From Yoonia sp. G8-12 (GTDB lineage Bacteria > Pseudomonadota > Alphaproteobacteria > Rhodobacterales > Rhodobacteraceae): 64,000 bases of DNA. Where the stretch lies: NCBI RefSeq assembly GCF_038443675.1, contig NZ_CP151762.1, positions 2,108,001 to 2,172,000 of the forward strand. The letters run 5' to 3'. The position numbers were made by a program, and so were the translations under genes. The notes under the pieces are model-generated. The model did not search any database and was not told where the DNA came from. It was given only the letters and a program-made list of their open reading frames with translations. Shown here one piece after another: positions 43,263-52,803 of this stretch; positions within the stretch are counted from its first letter, which is position 1; the number at the start of each line of letters is the position of its first letter.

Positions 43263-44365
43263 CAGACGCTTGCGTCCAACGCAGCCAGGATCACGTCGCC
43301 CATTTCTGTCGTGCTAAGTGGGGTGCCGCCTTCAGGCCCCATCAGGTCAGCGGTGCGTGCACCATCGGCCAGCACTTTCTCGATCGCGGCTTCAAGACGG
43401 TCGGCCTCGGCGCCTTCATCAAAGGAATAGCGCAGTGCCATGGCGAAACTGAGGATACAGGCAATGGGGTTCGCCTTGCCTTGTCCTGTGATATCAGGAG
43501 CGGAACCATGTACCGGTTCATACATCGCCTTGGGGCGACCGTTGGCCATTGGCAGACCCAGCGACGCAGACGGCAACATCCCCAGCGAGCCGGTCAGCAT
43601 TGCAGCACAATCAGACAGGATATCGCCGAACAGGTTATCGGTCAGGATCACGTCGAACTGCTTGGGCGCACGGACCAGCTGCATGGCGCCGTTATCGGCG
43701 TACATGTGGCTCAGTTCTACTTCGGGATAGTCGGCGTGGACTTCGGTCACGACATCACGCCACAAGATACCGCTTTCCATCACATTGGCCTTTTCCATGG
43801 AGCAAACCTTCTTGCTCCGCTTCATGGCCAGATCAAAGGCTGCACGTGCCGCGCGTTCGATCTCGGCCTCGGTGTAGCGCTGGGTGTTGATACCCACGCG
43901 CATGTTATCTTCAATGTGAATGCCGCGCGGTTCACCAAAATAGACGCCAGAGGTCAGTTCGCGCACGATCATGATATCAAGACCGGCAACAATGTCTTTC
44001 TTCAGCGACGAAAAATCAGCCAGCGCGTCAAAGCACTGGGCGGGGCGGAGATTGGCAAAGAGATCCATTTCCTTGCGCAAACGCAGCAACCCGCGTTCTG
44101 GTTTCACGCTGAAGTCAAGGTTGTCATACTTCGGCCCACCCACGGCCCCCAGCAGCACGGCGTCAACCTCTTGCGCTTTGGCCATCGTGTCATCGTGCAA
44201 GGGTACACCGTGGGCGTCATAGGCCGCACCACCTACCAGATCTTCGGAAACATCAAATTTCAGATCGCGTTTGTCGCCGAACCAACCGATGATCCGCTTC
44301 ACTTCGTCCATAACTTCGGGGCCAATGCCGTCACCGGCGAGGATCAGAAGAGAAGGGTTTGCCAT
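43262..44365 (-). CDS. leuB: 3-isopropylmalate dehydrogenase
   Basis: This 368-residue NAD-dependent enzyme is in leucine synthesis: LLILAGDGIGPEVM (N-terminus), the YFGEPRG region, Asp-rich DNLFGDILSDCAAMLTGSLG (~245-265) and EPVHGSAPDITGQGKANP (in parts). Start MANPSLLI at 44365; the upstream ATG at 44395 lies in the leader. It is separated from leuCD by ~2.2 kb with an EEP gene and a frameshifted membrane gene between them. Confidence 0.96.
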   Translation of the reverse strand: MANPSLLILAGDGIGPEVMDEVKRIIGWFGDKRDLKFDVSEDLVGGAAYDAHGVPLHDDTMAKAQEVDAVLLGAVGGPKYDNLDFSVKPERGLLRLRKEMDLFANLRPAQCFDALADFSSLKKDIVAGLDIMIVRELTSGVYFGEPRGIHIEDNMRVGINTQRYTEAEIERAARAAFDLAMKRSKKVCSMEKANVMESGILWRDVVTEVHADYPEVELSHMYADNGAMQLVRAPKQFDVILTDNLFGDILSDCAAMLTGSLGMLPSASLGLPMANGRPKAMYEPVHGSAPDITGQGKANPIACILSFAMALRYSFDEGAEADRLEAAIEKVLADGARTADLMGPEGGTPLSTTEMGDVILAALDASV

Positions 44366-44442
44366 TGTGTTGGTCCTTGCTTGATTTGGTTGCAAAGGCC
44401 CTAACGCGATGGGGCGTCAGGATCAAGATACCGCAGGCGGGG

Positions 44443-45456
44443 TTACCGGCTGATATCAACCCAGACAAGCCGATGCGGACCGGCGGTTAAACCATCGTCA
44501 CCGATGAGAGCGCGGTCAGGATCATCCGGCGCGGGCCAGAAAACGCCTGCATCGGTGATGCGCCATTCCCGAGACGGCAGCACATAGCTGACCCGCAAGT
44601 CCCCCGGCCCATCCTCTGGCCAGCTAGCGGTTACCTGATCGGGTAGCGGGTCTTGCAGGGAACTAAGCGCCAAGAAATCCGTCATGGCCTGCCGATAACC
44701 TTCGCCCCCATTCGGATCAAGATTGGCATTTCCCGCGATAGCAAAACTGTCCGGGGCTGGACCAAGGCCACCCTCCAACACATGCGCCCACAGGCGCAGT
44801 TCATCACGGTTGCGCAGCCCGTTCATATCTTCCGGTCCGTCAAAAACGGGTGGTGTTGCATCAAATGCCATCACTGAAAGAGGAGGCCCACCTGGCACAG
44901 CGATCGGAACAATCCAATGCCCGTTCGATGACAAACGCAAGTCATCCAACACTGCGGCGCTGAGGAAGGGCGCATCTGCCAGTTGCGGCAGCGTTGCATC
45001 AGGCAGATCCTTCCAAAGCATATCAGATAGGTCCGTCACCTGCCCCGCCAATATCGGAAACCGCGATAAGATCGCCATGCCGCCATCGCCAGCGAACCGC
45101 CCGTACCCTTGGGCATCGCGCGCCTCACCCAGCCGCCCGTTTGAATTAAGATCAAGACCGGTTGCCAAGCCCGCATTGGGCCTCAAAGCAAACAAATGCG
45201 GGTAAGGTTTGGTGAAAGACGCGGCAAAAGCTGCGAGGGCAATGCCATCAAGATCATAGTCAAAATCTGTCAGGACCAGAATATCAGGCGCAACATGGGC
45301 AATAACTTTCTGAATGGCCATGATCTGTGTGTCATCGCCCGCTTGGATATCACGCAATAAAAGGCCCGGCCCATCACCGCTCAGTGGTGCTGCAAACGTC
45401 GCAACGCGAATTGTCTCGGCGTGGGCCATTCCGGCCGCGCCAACCACAATCAACAC
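44443..45456 (-). CDS. Endonuclease/exonuclease/phosphatase-family exported protein
   Basis: This EEP-like protein of ~337 residues has RVATFAAPLSG, DILVLTDFDYD, GNANLDPNGGEGYR and SYVLPSREW. It lacks some classical catalytic residues (for instance the TDFDYD segment where QE is usual), so activity is uncertain. LIVVGAAGMAHAETIRVA gives a short signal peptide. The start is unclear: GTG 45456 lies 14 bases after the upstream stop, while ATG 45585 would overlap it. Confidence 0.68.
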   Translation of the reverse strand: MLIVVGAAGMAHAETIRVATFAAPLSGDGPGLLLRDIQAGDDTQIMAIQKVIAHVAPDILVLTDFDYDLDGIALAAFAASFTKPYPHLFALRPNAGLATGLDLNSNGRLGEARDAQGYGRFAGDGGMAILSRFPILAGQVTDLSDMLWKDLPDATLPQLADAPFLSAAVLDDLRLSSNGHWIVPIAVPGGPPLSVMAFDATPPVFDGPEDMNGLRNRDELRLWAHVLEGGLGPAPDSFAIAGNANLDPNGGEGYRQAMTDFLALSSLQDPLPDQVTASWPEDGPGDLRVSYVLPSREWRITDAGVFWPAPDDPDRALIGDDGLTAGPHRLVWVDISR

Positions 45457-45470
45457 CTGCGTCCAAAATC

Positions 45471-46282
45471 CTAGCGATCGTGGGCTCTTCCGCGTTGCAT
45501 CTGGATCATCTGCGCAACACGGCTGAGAGCCACTCCCCGCATCAGAATACTGGCTGGCAAAAATGCCCATGCAGAAACCGTCCAAATCAACGTCTGTGGA
45601 TTGTCGAGGTTGATCGGCGTCCCCAATGACGCCACCAACTTCAAAATCGCTGGCACCAAGAAAGGCAACAAGAATCCTAAGATAATGTTAACGCGACCAT
45701 CCCGCTGAAGGCGTCTGACAACATCACCCCCCGCCGTGGGATCAAATGTGGGCAGGTTGATCCAGACATTGAACGCACCAGTCCGGCGGGGCCAGCGGTA
45801 AAGCCGCAGCAAGATGATGAACCAGATGACTGAGAAGACCGAGATCAGATAGCTGAGCCCCGCCGCATCCCGCAGATGCTGAATAACCTTGGGATCCGTA
45901 CCATCAGGCATCATCAGCACCATCAGGCGCACCGGCGAGTAAGGGAAATCAATTGTTGCGCCGATCACGCTCCCACTGTTCTGGAAATAGGTCGACGCGA
46001 CACTGGGTGTTTCAACGCCTTTAAAAATCATCGCAAGGCAGAAGACCGTTGCGAAAAGTGCCGAGAAGCGAACTCTGTTAAAGGGGGCGCATCGCGGAAT
46101 TCAACAAGACTGGGGCTGCTCGAGCTGTATTCAACGATCGTGAAAAGCGCGCCAAAGATCGCCACCAGTACAATAATCTGTGTGCTGTCTGATCCGCTGC
46201 TGGGCACAAGCGCATAGGGCATGACGACCAGCATCACGACCAGAATGGCCCTCACCAGTGCTGCAGGCAAACGAGATAACAC
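45471..46282 (-). pseudogene. Frameshifted multi-helix membrane protein
   Basis: Two open frames on the minus strand (46028-46282, 84 codons; 45471-46031, 186 codons) are parts of one gene. Between them a -1 shift restores FNRVRFSALFATVFCLAM, a hydrophobic run leading into the second frame. The shift is located at a G5 run (46083-46087, plus strand). Combined product ~268 residues, with about five helices and no recognised family. The apparent start of the second frame is just an internal Met. It could be a real mutation, a sequence error, or programmed slippage (see findings). Confidence 0.75.
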
Positions 46283-46531
46283 TGCTCTTCATCCTCTACG
46301 GGGCTAACACAGTACGGGCGATATCCCGCCAGTGAACCCTCAACTATACCGATGGTTTTTCGTTGCTCAGTAATCCTGATCAAATCCTCCCGCACGCTTC
46401 AACTGATGGGGGCCAGAAACGCCTTAAAATTGATATTTTGGCGTGAGAGTGATGCCGGAATACCACCCCACTGGCGCAAATTGGCCGCGCCCGCCTGATT
46501 ACAGACGCCCATGTCGTCACGACGGGCAAAA
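46283..46531. other. Intergenic stretch before the leuD terminator
   Basis: About 250 bases with no gene, upstream of the frameshifted membrane gene and after leuD. It probably holds that gene's promoter. A GCCC...ACGACGGGC inverted repeat is present near 46507-46526; nothing else was seen. Confidence 0.4.
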
Positions 46532-46563
46532 GAAAAGAAAAAGCCGCACCCGAAGGCGCGGCT
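46532..46563 (-). terminator. Rho-independent terminator after leuD
   Basis: On the minus strand, GCCGC-G-CC pairs with GG-U-GCGGC across a UUCG tetraloop, followed by a T-rich tract. It terminates the leuCD transcript. Confidence 0.92.
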
Positions 46564-46587
46564 CATCTCATTGGCTTAATTTGAAAC

Positions 46588-47193
46588 TTAAACCCAAGGT
46601 CGGGCTGCTGCGGCCTTAGCTTCAAATGTGTCAATAGATGCGGCTTTTTCCATCGTCAAACCGATGTCATCAAGACCGTTCATCAGACAGTGTTTCTTGA
46701 AGGAGTCGACCTCAAAACTGAAGGTATCGCCATCCGAAGTGGTTACCGTCTGTGCATCCAAATCGATTTCAATGCGCGCATTCGAGCCCTTTTCGGCGTC
46801 TTTCATCAACACATCCACCTGCTCTTGCGGCAGCACGATGGGCAGGATGCCGTTCTTGAAACAGTTGTTGTAGAAGATATCCGCATAGGACGGCGCGATC
46901 ACGCAAGTGATGCCGAAATCGGCAATCGCCCACGGCGCATGTTCACGCGATGACCCGCAGCCAAAGTTTTCGCCAGCCACCAGAATTTGTGTATCGCGAT
47001 ACTGCGGCTTGTTGAGGACAAAATCCGGGATCTCGTTACGGTCGTCATCATAGCGCATCTCGTCAAACAGGTTCACACCAAGACCAGAGCGCTTGATCGT
47101 TTTCAAGAACTGCTTGGGGATGATCATATCGGTGTCGATGTTGACCAATGGCATCGGTGCGGCAATACCGCTGAGTTTTGTGAACTTTTGCAT
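46588..47193 (-). CDS. leuD: 3-isopropylmalate dehydratase small subunit
   Basis: This 201-residue swivelling subunit includes NIDTDMIIPKQFLKTIKRSG (~18-37), FGCGSSREHAPWAI (~76-89) and NNCFKNGILPIVLP. With LeuC it isomerises 2- to 3-isopropylmalate. Its start overlaps the leuC stop by one base (TAATG). A terminator follows. Confidence 0.96.
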   Translation of the reverse strand: MQKFTKLSGIAAPMPLVNIDTDMIIPKQFLKTIKRSGLGVNLFDEMRYDDDRNEIPDFVLNKPQYRDTQILVAGENFGCGSSREHAPWAIADFGITCVIAPSYADIFYNNCFKNGILPIVLPQEQVDVLMKDAEKGSNARIEIDLDAQTVTTSDGDTFSFEVDSFKKHCLMNGLDDIGLTMEKAASIDTFEAKAAAARPWV

Positions 47194-48599
47194 TACATCA
47201 TCTCCCGCACGTCGGTCAGTTTACCTGTGATAGCCGCTGCTGCTGCCATCGCAGGCGACATCAGGTGTGTCCGTCCGCCACGGCCCTGACGGCCTTCAAA
47301 GTTACGGTTGGACGTCGCTGCACACCGCTCGCCCGGCGCCAACTGATCGGGGTTCATCGCCAGACACATGGAACAGCCCGCAAGCCGCCATTCAAAACCG
47401 GCGTCGATGAAAATCTGCGCCAGCCCCTCTTCTTCGGCCTGAGCCCGCACAAGACCAGAGCCCGGCACGACCATCGCCCGCAACCCGTCTTTCTTCTTCT
47501 TGCCCTTCAGGATGGCCGCCGCCGCCCGCAGGTCTTCGATCCGACCGTTGGTGCAAGAACCGATAAAGACGGTGTCGATCTCGATTTCGGACAGGGGTGT
47601 ACCCGGCTTGAGGTCCATGTAGTCCAGCGAGCGCTGTGCTGCACCGACCTTGCCACCGGTGAAATCACTGGCAGCAGGCACCACCGCCGTGATTGGCAGC
47701 ACGTCTTCCGGTGACGTACCCCACGTCACAACAGGGGCGATATCTTCGCCTTTCAGTGTGATGACCTTATCAAAATGCGCGCCTTCGTCGGTGTAGAGCG
47801 TGCGCCAGTAGGCCTCAGCTGCTTCCCATGCGGCCCCTTTGGGGGCATGTGGGCGGCCTTTGCAGTATTCATAGGTCTTCTCATCAGGTGCGATCAAACC
47901 AGCACGTGCGCCACCTTCGATCGCCATGTTGCAGACGGTCATGCGCCCTTCCATGGACAGATCGCGGATCGCCTCACCGCAATACTCAATCACATAGCCT
48001 GTGCCGCCAGCAGTGCCGGTCGCACCGATCACGGACAGCGTGATATCCTTGGCCGTCACACCGGGGCGCAGTTTGCCGGTGATCTCGACCTTCATGTTCT
48101 TGGATTTCTTCTGGATCAGCGTCTGGGTGGCCAGCACATGTTCAACCTCGGATGTGCCGATACCGTGGGCCAGCGCGCCAAAGGCCCCGTGGGTCGCTGT
48201 GTGGCTGTCGCCGCAGACCACGGTCATGCCGGGCAATGTCCAGCCCTGCTCGGGTCCGACGATATGCACGATGCCCTGACGCACGTCAGACACGGGGTAG
48301 TAGTGAATGCCAAAATCCTTGGCGTTGGTATCAAGGGCGGCGACCTGAATGGCGCTGTCTTCGGTCATGTTCTTGGGGTCATCACGGCCCGGTGTCGTAG
48401 GCACGTTGTGGTCCGGCACGGCAATCGTCTTTTCCGGTGCGCGCACCTTACGGCCTGCCAAACGCAACCCTTCAAAGGCTTGCGGACTGGTCACTTCGTG
48501 GACCAGATGGCGGTCGATATACAGCAGGCAGGTGCCGTCTTCGGCTTCATGGGCTACATGCGCATCCCAGATTTTATCATAGAGCGTTTTGGGGGACAT
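47193..48599 (-). CDS. leuC: 3-isopropylmalate dehydratase large subunit
   Basis: This 468-residue aconitase-family protein holds the [4Fe-4S] cluster: VFIGSCTNGRIEDLR (~343-357) and CSMCLAMNPDQL (~408-419) supply the three cysteines. VVCGDSHTATHGAFGALA is another signature. I chose MSPKTLYDKI at 48599 as the start, as in other LeuC proteins. First gene of leuCD; the leader 48600-48830 has no obvious leader peptide with Leu codons. Confidence 0.96.
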   Translation of the reverse strand: MSPKTLYDKIWDAHVAHEAEDGTCLLYIDRHLVHEVTSPQAFEGLRLAGRKVRAPEKTIAVPDHNVPTTPGRDDPKNMTEDSAIQVAALDTNAKDFGIHYYPVSDVRQGIVHIVGPEQGWTLPGMTVVCGDSHTATHGAFGALAHGIGTSEVEHVLATQTLIQKKSKNMKVEITGKLRPGVTAKDITLSVIGATGTAGGTGYVIEYCGEAIRDLSMEGRMTVCNMAIEGGARAGLIAPDEKTYEYCKGRPHAPKGAAWEAAEAYWRTLYTDEGAHFDKVITLKGEDIAPVVTWGTSPEDVLPITAVVPAASDFTGGKVGAAQRSLDYMDLKPGTPLSEIEIDTVFIGSCTNGRIEDLRAAAAILKGKKKKDGLRAMVVPGSGLVRAQAEEEGLAQIFIDAGFEWRLAGCSMCLAMNPDQLAPGERCAATSNRNFEGRQGRGGRTHLMSPAMAAAAAITGKLTDVREMM

Positions 48600-48830
48600 G
48601 GTCCTCTCCCGTATCAAAATGTCAGTGGTCGTCAGGCGTGCGGAAACAGCTATCGTTAGCCGCGGGCTAGGATTGTGCTGCGCGCACCAAAAAACCGCCA
48701 AGGCAGGCGGGCGCGATCATCCATGTCAAAAACCTTTTTCATGGGCCATCAGATACACAGGCTTGGCCTTTGCCGCAAGAGACTGTCACCACATCTCAAT
48801 AGTAATTTCAGGTCTTACGTTGGCATCAGG

Positions 48831-49799
48831 TTATGTGCGCGCAACAGTAAATGCGTTATTCGCACCAGTTTCTGCAGCTATCACTTGATCGAAGGTCGCT
48901 TGCGCACCCTCAACCGTCAGGCCTGCGTTCAAAGTCACGTCGACACTGATGGCGTTCTCGATATCGTCAGGGTTCAGGCCCGACCCGATAATGAATATAC
49001 GCGCGCCTTCGAAGCTCTGACCCTCAGCTAAGACTTCATCCTCTGCCAGGGTTACTTCGATATTATATCCAGGGGTCCCGTCATTGATTGTCCCTTCCGT
49101 AAGCGTCACCAGCAGATCCGCATCCATGAGGGCGGGGTCTGTGGTATCCAGCGTCAGGATAAGCTGATCGCCGGCACCGAAACCGTCGACAATTGCGACT
49201 GTTTGACCGTCATCACCAACATTGGCGAAGGAATAGAAGTTGCTGGCGTCCTGATCATCTTCAAGGAAGCCGCGACCGGTGACCATAATCAGATCATCAT
49301 TGCCGTCTGTCCCGATTGCGCGGCCTTGCTCGCCCCACAGAAACATTTCATCGTCGCCACCCGCGCCGCGGATCAGATCCGTACCGGTATAGCCATAGAT
49401 CACATCGTCACCACGCCCACCCCGCAGGATATCGTTACCTTCGCCACCGTTGATAACATCGTTATCAAGGCCACCGTCGATGGTATCGTTACCACCGCCG
49501 CCGTTCAGAATATCGTCGCCAGCACGCCCTTCAATAACATCTCGATCTGCGCCACCATTCACCGTGTCATTGCCCAACCCAGCATTGATGAAATCAAGCC
49601 CGCCACCACCGTTGATGACGTCATCACCATCAAATCCAAGGATCAGATCATCACCGTCTGTTCCTTCCAGCGGATCATCCGGATCAAGTGTACCGCGAAT
49701 TTCGTTCCCGCTATCGTCATCGCCATCGTCATCGCCACCGATAAGAGGAACAAGCAGAGCGCCGCCTGCTAGCAAGAGAAGAATTATGCTGATGTCCAT
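48831..49799 (-). CDS. Calcium-binding RTX-repeat protein with N-terminal membrane anchor
   Basis: This 322-residue protein begins with a hydrophobic segment (IILLLLAGGALLVPLIGG), then an Asp/Gly-rich linker (DDDGDDDSGNE) and at least eight nonapeptide RTX repeats (for example GADRDVIEGRAGDDILNGG, ~50-140). The remaining part is beta-rich with no known domain. RTX repeats bind Ca2+ outside the cell. The N-terminal anchor and lack of adjacent type I secretion genes suggest it is tethered rather than secreted through HlyB/D. Start ATG 49799; TTG 49802 is also open. Confidence 0.85.
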   Translation of the reverse strand: MDISIILLLLAGGALLVPLIGGDDDGDDDSGNEIRGTLDPDDPLEGTDGDDLILGFDGDDVINGGGGLDFINAGLGNDTVNGGADRDVIEGRAGDDILNGGGGNDTIDGGLDNDVINGGEGNDILRGGRGDDVIYGYTGTDLIRGAGGDDEMFLWGEQGRAIGTDGNDDLIMVTGRGFLEDDQDASNFYSFANVGDDGQTVAIVDGFGAGDQLILTLDTTDPALMDADLLVTLTEGTINDGTPGYNIEVTLAEDEVLAEGQSFEGARIFIIGSGLNPDDIENAISVDVTLNAGLTVEGAQATFDQVIAAETGANNAFTVART

Positions 49800-49976
49800 C
49801 AATATGTTCTTTCACAAAATAAATACCCTAGCAAAACACTAGCGCTACTCTGCCGCTGTCACAAGAATTCAAACTGGCACCAGAAGATAACGATGGCGTG
49901 GACAAGGAATACGCCACTTGCCCGCACCACACCTACATGCGACGCTATTGATCAGGATCAATACAACAGGATCGAA

Positions 49977-51347
49977 ATGGCCCAACACACCAGTGCACCG
50001 ACCACCCCAAGCGTGAATGAGTCTTTTCAGGCACCGCTGCAAGAGGTCATCAGTATCAGCACTGATCTGTTCACACAGGCGCAGGTCTTCATCGATAGCA
50101 TGTTCCGCACCTGGAACCTCTATCAGATTCTGATGGCTTTGGCCGTTTTTGCCGTAGCGCATCTGTTGCGCGCCATTCTGGGGCCGCGCATTCGGGCCTG
50201 GATGGGATCGCGCGAGAATTGGCCAAAGTGGCGCATGCGGATTCTGGTGGTTGTCCACCAACGGCTCCGCGCGATTTTCTTTGTCGCGCTGATCTGGATT
50301 GTCGTTTTCGCGATGCGCGAAATCACATGGCCCAGCCGCAGCTATCTTCTTAGCGTGATTGGCACATTGGCGCTGGCATGGCTGCTGATCGTGTTTGCAA
50401 CACGGCTCATCAAAAGCCTGCTCTTGCGCAGATTTGTCCGCTATGGCGCATGGACATGGGCGACCTTGCAAATATTAGGCCTGCTCGAGGTAGCCGAGCG
50501 TTTGCTGGACAGTATCGGGTTCCGTATCGGGGATATCCATTTCTCGCTGCTTTTGCTTGTTCAAGGCCTTGTTATTCTTGGTGTCCTGATTGCCGCCGCA
50601 CGGTTCTTTACCACAACCACCACCAGCCGTATCAAAGCCAACGAAGACATCAGCCCGTCGATGCAAGTGTTGATCGTCAAAGGCGTGCAGATCGCGTTTT
50701 ATGGCGCGGCCTTCTTTCTGGGTGTACGCGCGCTGGGAATTGACCTGACGGGTCTTGCTGTTCTGTCTGGTGCGATTGGTGTGGGTCTTGGTTTTGGTCT
50801 GCAAAAGGTTGTGTCGAACCTTGTGTCCGGCGTCATCATTCTGCTGGATAAGTCGATCAAACCCGGCGATGTGATCAGCCTTGGCGACACCTTCGGCTGG
50901 ATCAATTCACTGGGCGCGCGTTATGTCTCGGTCGTCACACGCGACGGGCGCGAATATCTGATCCCCAACGAAGACCTGATTACGGGCCAAGTGGTTAACT
51001 GGTCTCACTCGAACGATTTCGTGCGCTTGGATATCAACTTTGGCACCGCCTACAGCGACAACCCGCATGAGGTGCGGCGCATCGCGATTGAAGCCGCCCA
51101 AAGTGTTGACCGCGTCCTGAGCGACCGGAACACGGTCTGCCATATCGTGGGCTTCGGCGATAGCTCGGTTGATTACCTGTTGCGGTTCTGGATCAGGGAC
51201 CCGACGGGCGGCCTGACCAACATCCGCGGAAATGTCTATCTGGCACTCTGGGATGCCTTCGCAGAGCACGGCATCAGCATCCCGTTCCCGCAAAGGGAAG
51301 TGAAACTGCTGGAGAGCGAGCAGGTAAATGTGCGGATGGGGGATTAG
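49977..51347 (+). CDS. Mechanosensitive channel, MscS family
   Basis: This 456-residue protein has several N-terminal helices, then the MscS core: the pore helix region LAVLSGAIGVGLGFGLQKVVSN (in parts), followed by LVSGVIILLDKSIKPGDVI and the beta domain (YVSVVTRDGREYLIPNEDLI). It opens under hypo-osmotic stress. Start MAQHTSAPT at 49977 with AGGA upstream; the ORF's earlier start lies in the intergenic region. It is next to a potassium uptake system, a functional neighbour in osmotic balance. Confidence 0.9.
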   Translation: MAQHTSAPTTPSVNESFQAPLQEVISISTDLFTQAQVFIDSMFRTWNLYQILMALAVFAVAHLLRAILGPRIRAWMGSRENWPKWRMRILVVVHQRLRAIFFVALIWIVVFAMREITWPSRSYLLSVIGTLALAWLLIVFATRLIKSLLLRRFVRYGAWTWATLQILGLLEVAERLLDSIGFRIGDIHFSLLLLVQGLVILGVLIAAARFFTTTTTSRIKANEDISPSMQVLIVKGVQIAFYGAAFFLGVRALGIDLTGLAVLSGAIGVGLGFGLQKVVSNLVSGVIILLDKSIKPGDVISLGDTFGWINSLGARYVSVVTRDGREYLIPNEDLITGQVVNWSHSNDFVRLDINFGTAYSDNPHEVRRIAIEAAQSVDRVLSDRNTVCHIVGFGDSSVDYLLRFWIRDPTGGLTNIRGNVYLALWDAFAEHGISIPFPQREVKLLESEQVNVRMGD

Positions 51348-51442
51348 AGGGCAAGGGGCGGCTTTGCGGGACCAAGCCGACTTTCACTGGCTTCTAGTCA
51401 ACGTCTGCTCCATCAACTTTCACGTGCGTCCGACGTCAAAAG

Positions 51443-52803
51443 CTACCCCAAGTATATCTGCCCTGATGGATACTTCACGCGCGGAACACTCCGGGTTGCG
51501 AGGAAAAACCCGATGGCGAGAGGGCCAACGCGCCCGATAAACATCGTGAAGATAATTACGGCGCGTCCAAAACCGTCCAACTCGCCTGTCGCACCACGTG
51601 ACAATCCAACTGTCCCGAATGCGGACGTGACCTCGAACGCAAGATCCATGAAGTTGCCGTCATGGCTAATCGAGACGATGAAAATTCCTGTCAGCACAAG
51701 CAACAGCGAGGTTGTCGTTAAAGCCATTACCTTCATGACTTCCTCCAATCCGATCGAGCGGCCAAATGCGTGAAGTACGGTTCGTCTGCGAAAGAAGGCG
51801 ACGGTGGCCAGCAAAAGAACGGCCAGCGTCGTCACCTTGATACCGCCTGCCGTGGATGTGCTGCCACCGCCCACGACCATCAGCGTCATGGTCAGCATTG
51901 TCGAGCTGTCGTGCATGCCGCCCGTATTGACCGTGTTGAAGCCGGCAGTGCGTGGCGTTACACCCTGAAACCAGCTCGCCCATAGCTTTTCGCCTGTGGT
52001 AAGCGTGCCGAGTGTTTCTGGGTTGGACCATTCCAGCAAAGCAAATGCGACACCCCCCACACGATCAGCACCAGCGTGCCAACCAGCATCAGCTTCGTAT
52101 GCAGGGTCAATTTAGCCCAATTGCGCTTTTGATAGATATCACCCAGCACAATGAACCCGATGCCACCGAAGATAAACAGCAACGGTATGGTGATATTGAC
52201 CACAGGGTTGCCAACCCATTGCGACAAGCTGTCAGGATGCAACGCAAATCCGGCGTTGTTGAACGCTGATATTGAATGGAATACCGCCTGCCAGATGCCA
52301 TTCCAGCCGTATTGAGGCACAAACACGAAGGCGAGGATGATTGCGCCAATTGTCTGGCACACCAGCGCGATCACGAGGATGATGCGCACGAGGACAGTCA
52401 GGTTCGATAAAGATGTCTGGTTGATTTCTTCGCGCAAGATCAAGCGCTGCGGCATGCCAACCTGTATCCCCAGCGCGCCCAGAACCAGAACAGCCGTGGT
52501 CATCAGACCGAGCCCCCCAAGCTGGATAAGGATCGCGATAACGGCTTGGCCAAAACCGGTGAACGCCGATCCTGTGTCGGCCAGCACAAGCCCCGTCACA
52601 GTCACGGCAGAAGTCGATGTGAAAATTGCCTCGCTCAAACCGATATCGCCGGTATGCGACACTGGCAACCACAGGATCATGGCGCCAACGATGATGAACA
52701 CAATGTACGCCAGCACCAGAATGGCGGGAGGCGACAGGTTAATGGACTTCTTGGCCCCCAAGAAAATTTCAAGCGGCGCATCATCGTCATAGGCTACCAG
52801 CAA
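51443..52803 (-). pseudogene. Potassium uptake protein KtrB/TrkH, frameshifted
   Basis: Two overlapping minus-strand frames make one TrkH/KtrB-type potassium channel subunit of ~450 residues: the first (to 51958) holds SAVTVTGLVLADTGSAF, NNAGFALHPDSL and ends out of frame after MLVGTLVLIVWG; the second (from 52060) continues VGGVAFALLEWSNPETLG and contains TPRTAGFNTV and GTVGLSRGATGEL. The break is at a C6 run (52053-52058, plus strand), consistent with loss of one base. The start of the first frame is uncertain (TTG 52803, CTG 52800 or TTG 52761). Pairs with the KtrA gene. Confidence 0.85.

Noticed and set aside
48600..48830. Leucine attenuator before leuC
   Set aside because: No short open frame with clustered Leu codons or alternative terminator could be found in the leader.
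52040..52075. Programmed -1 frameshift in ktrB/trkH
   Set aside because: The local sequence GTG TGG GGG GTG gives a plain G run rather than a standard X_XXY_YYZ site, and TrkH family genes are not known to need it; base loss is the simpler reading.
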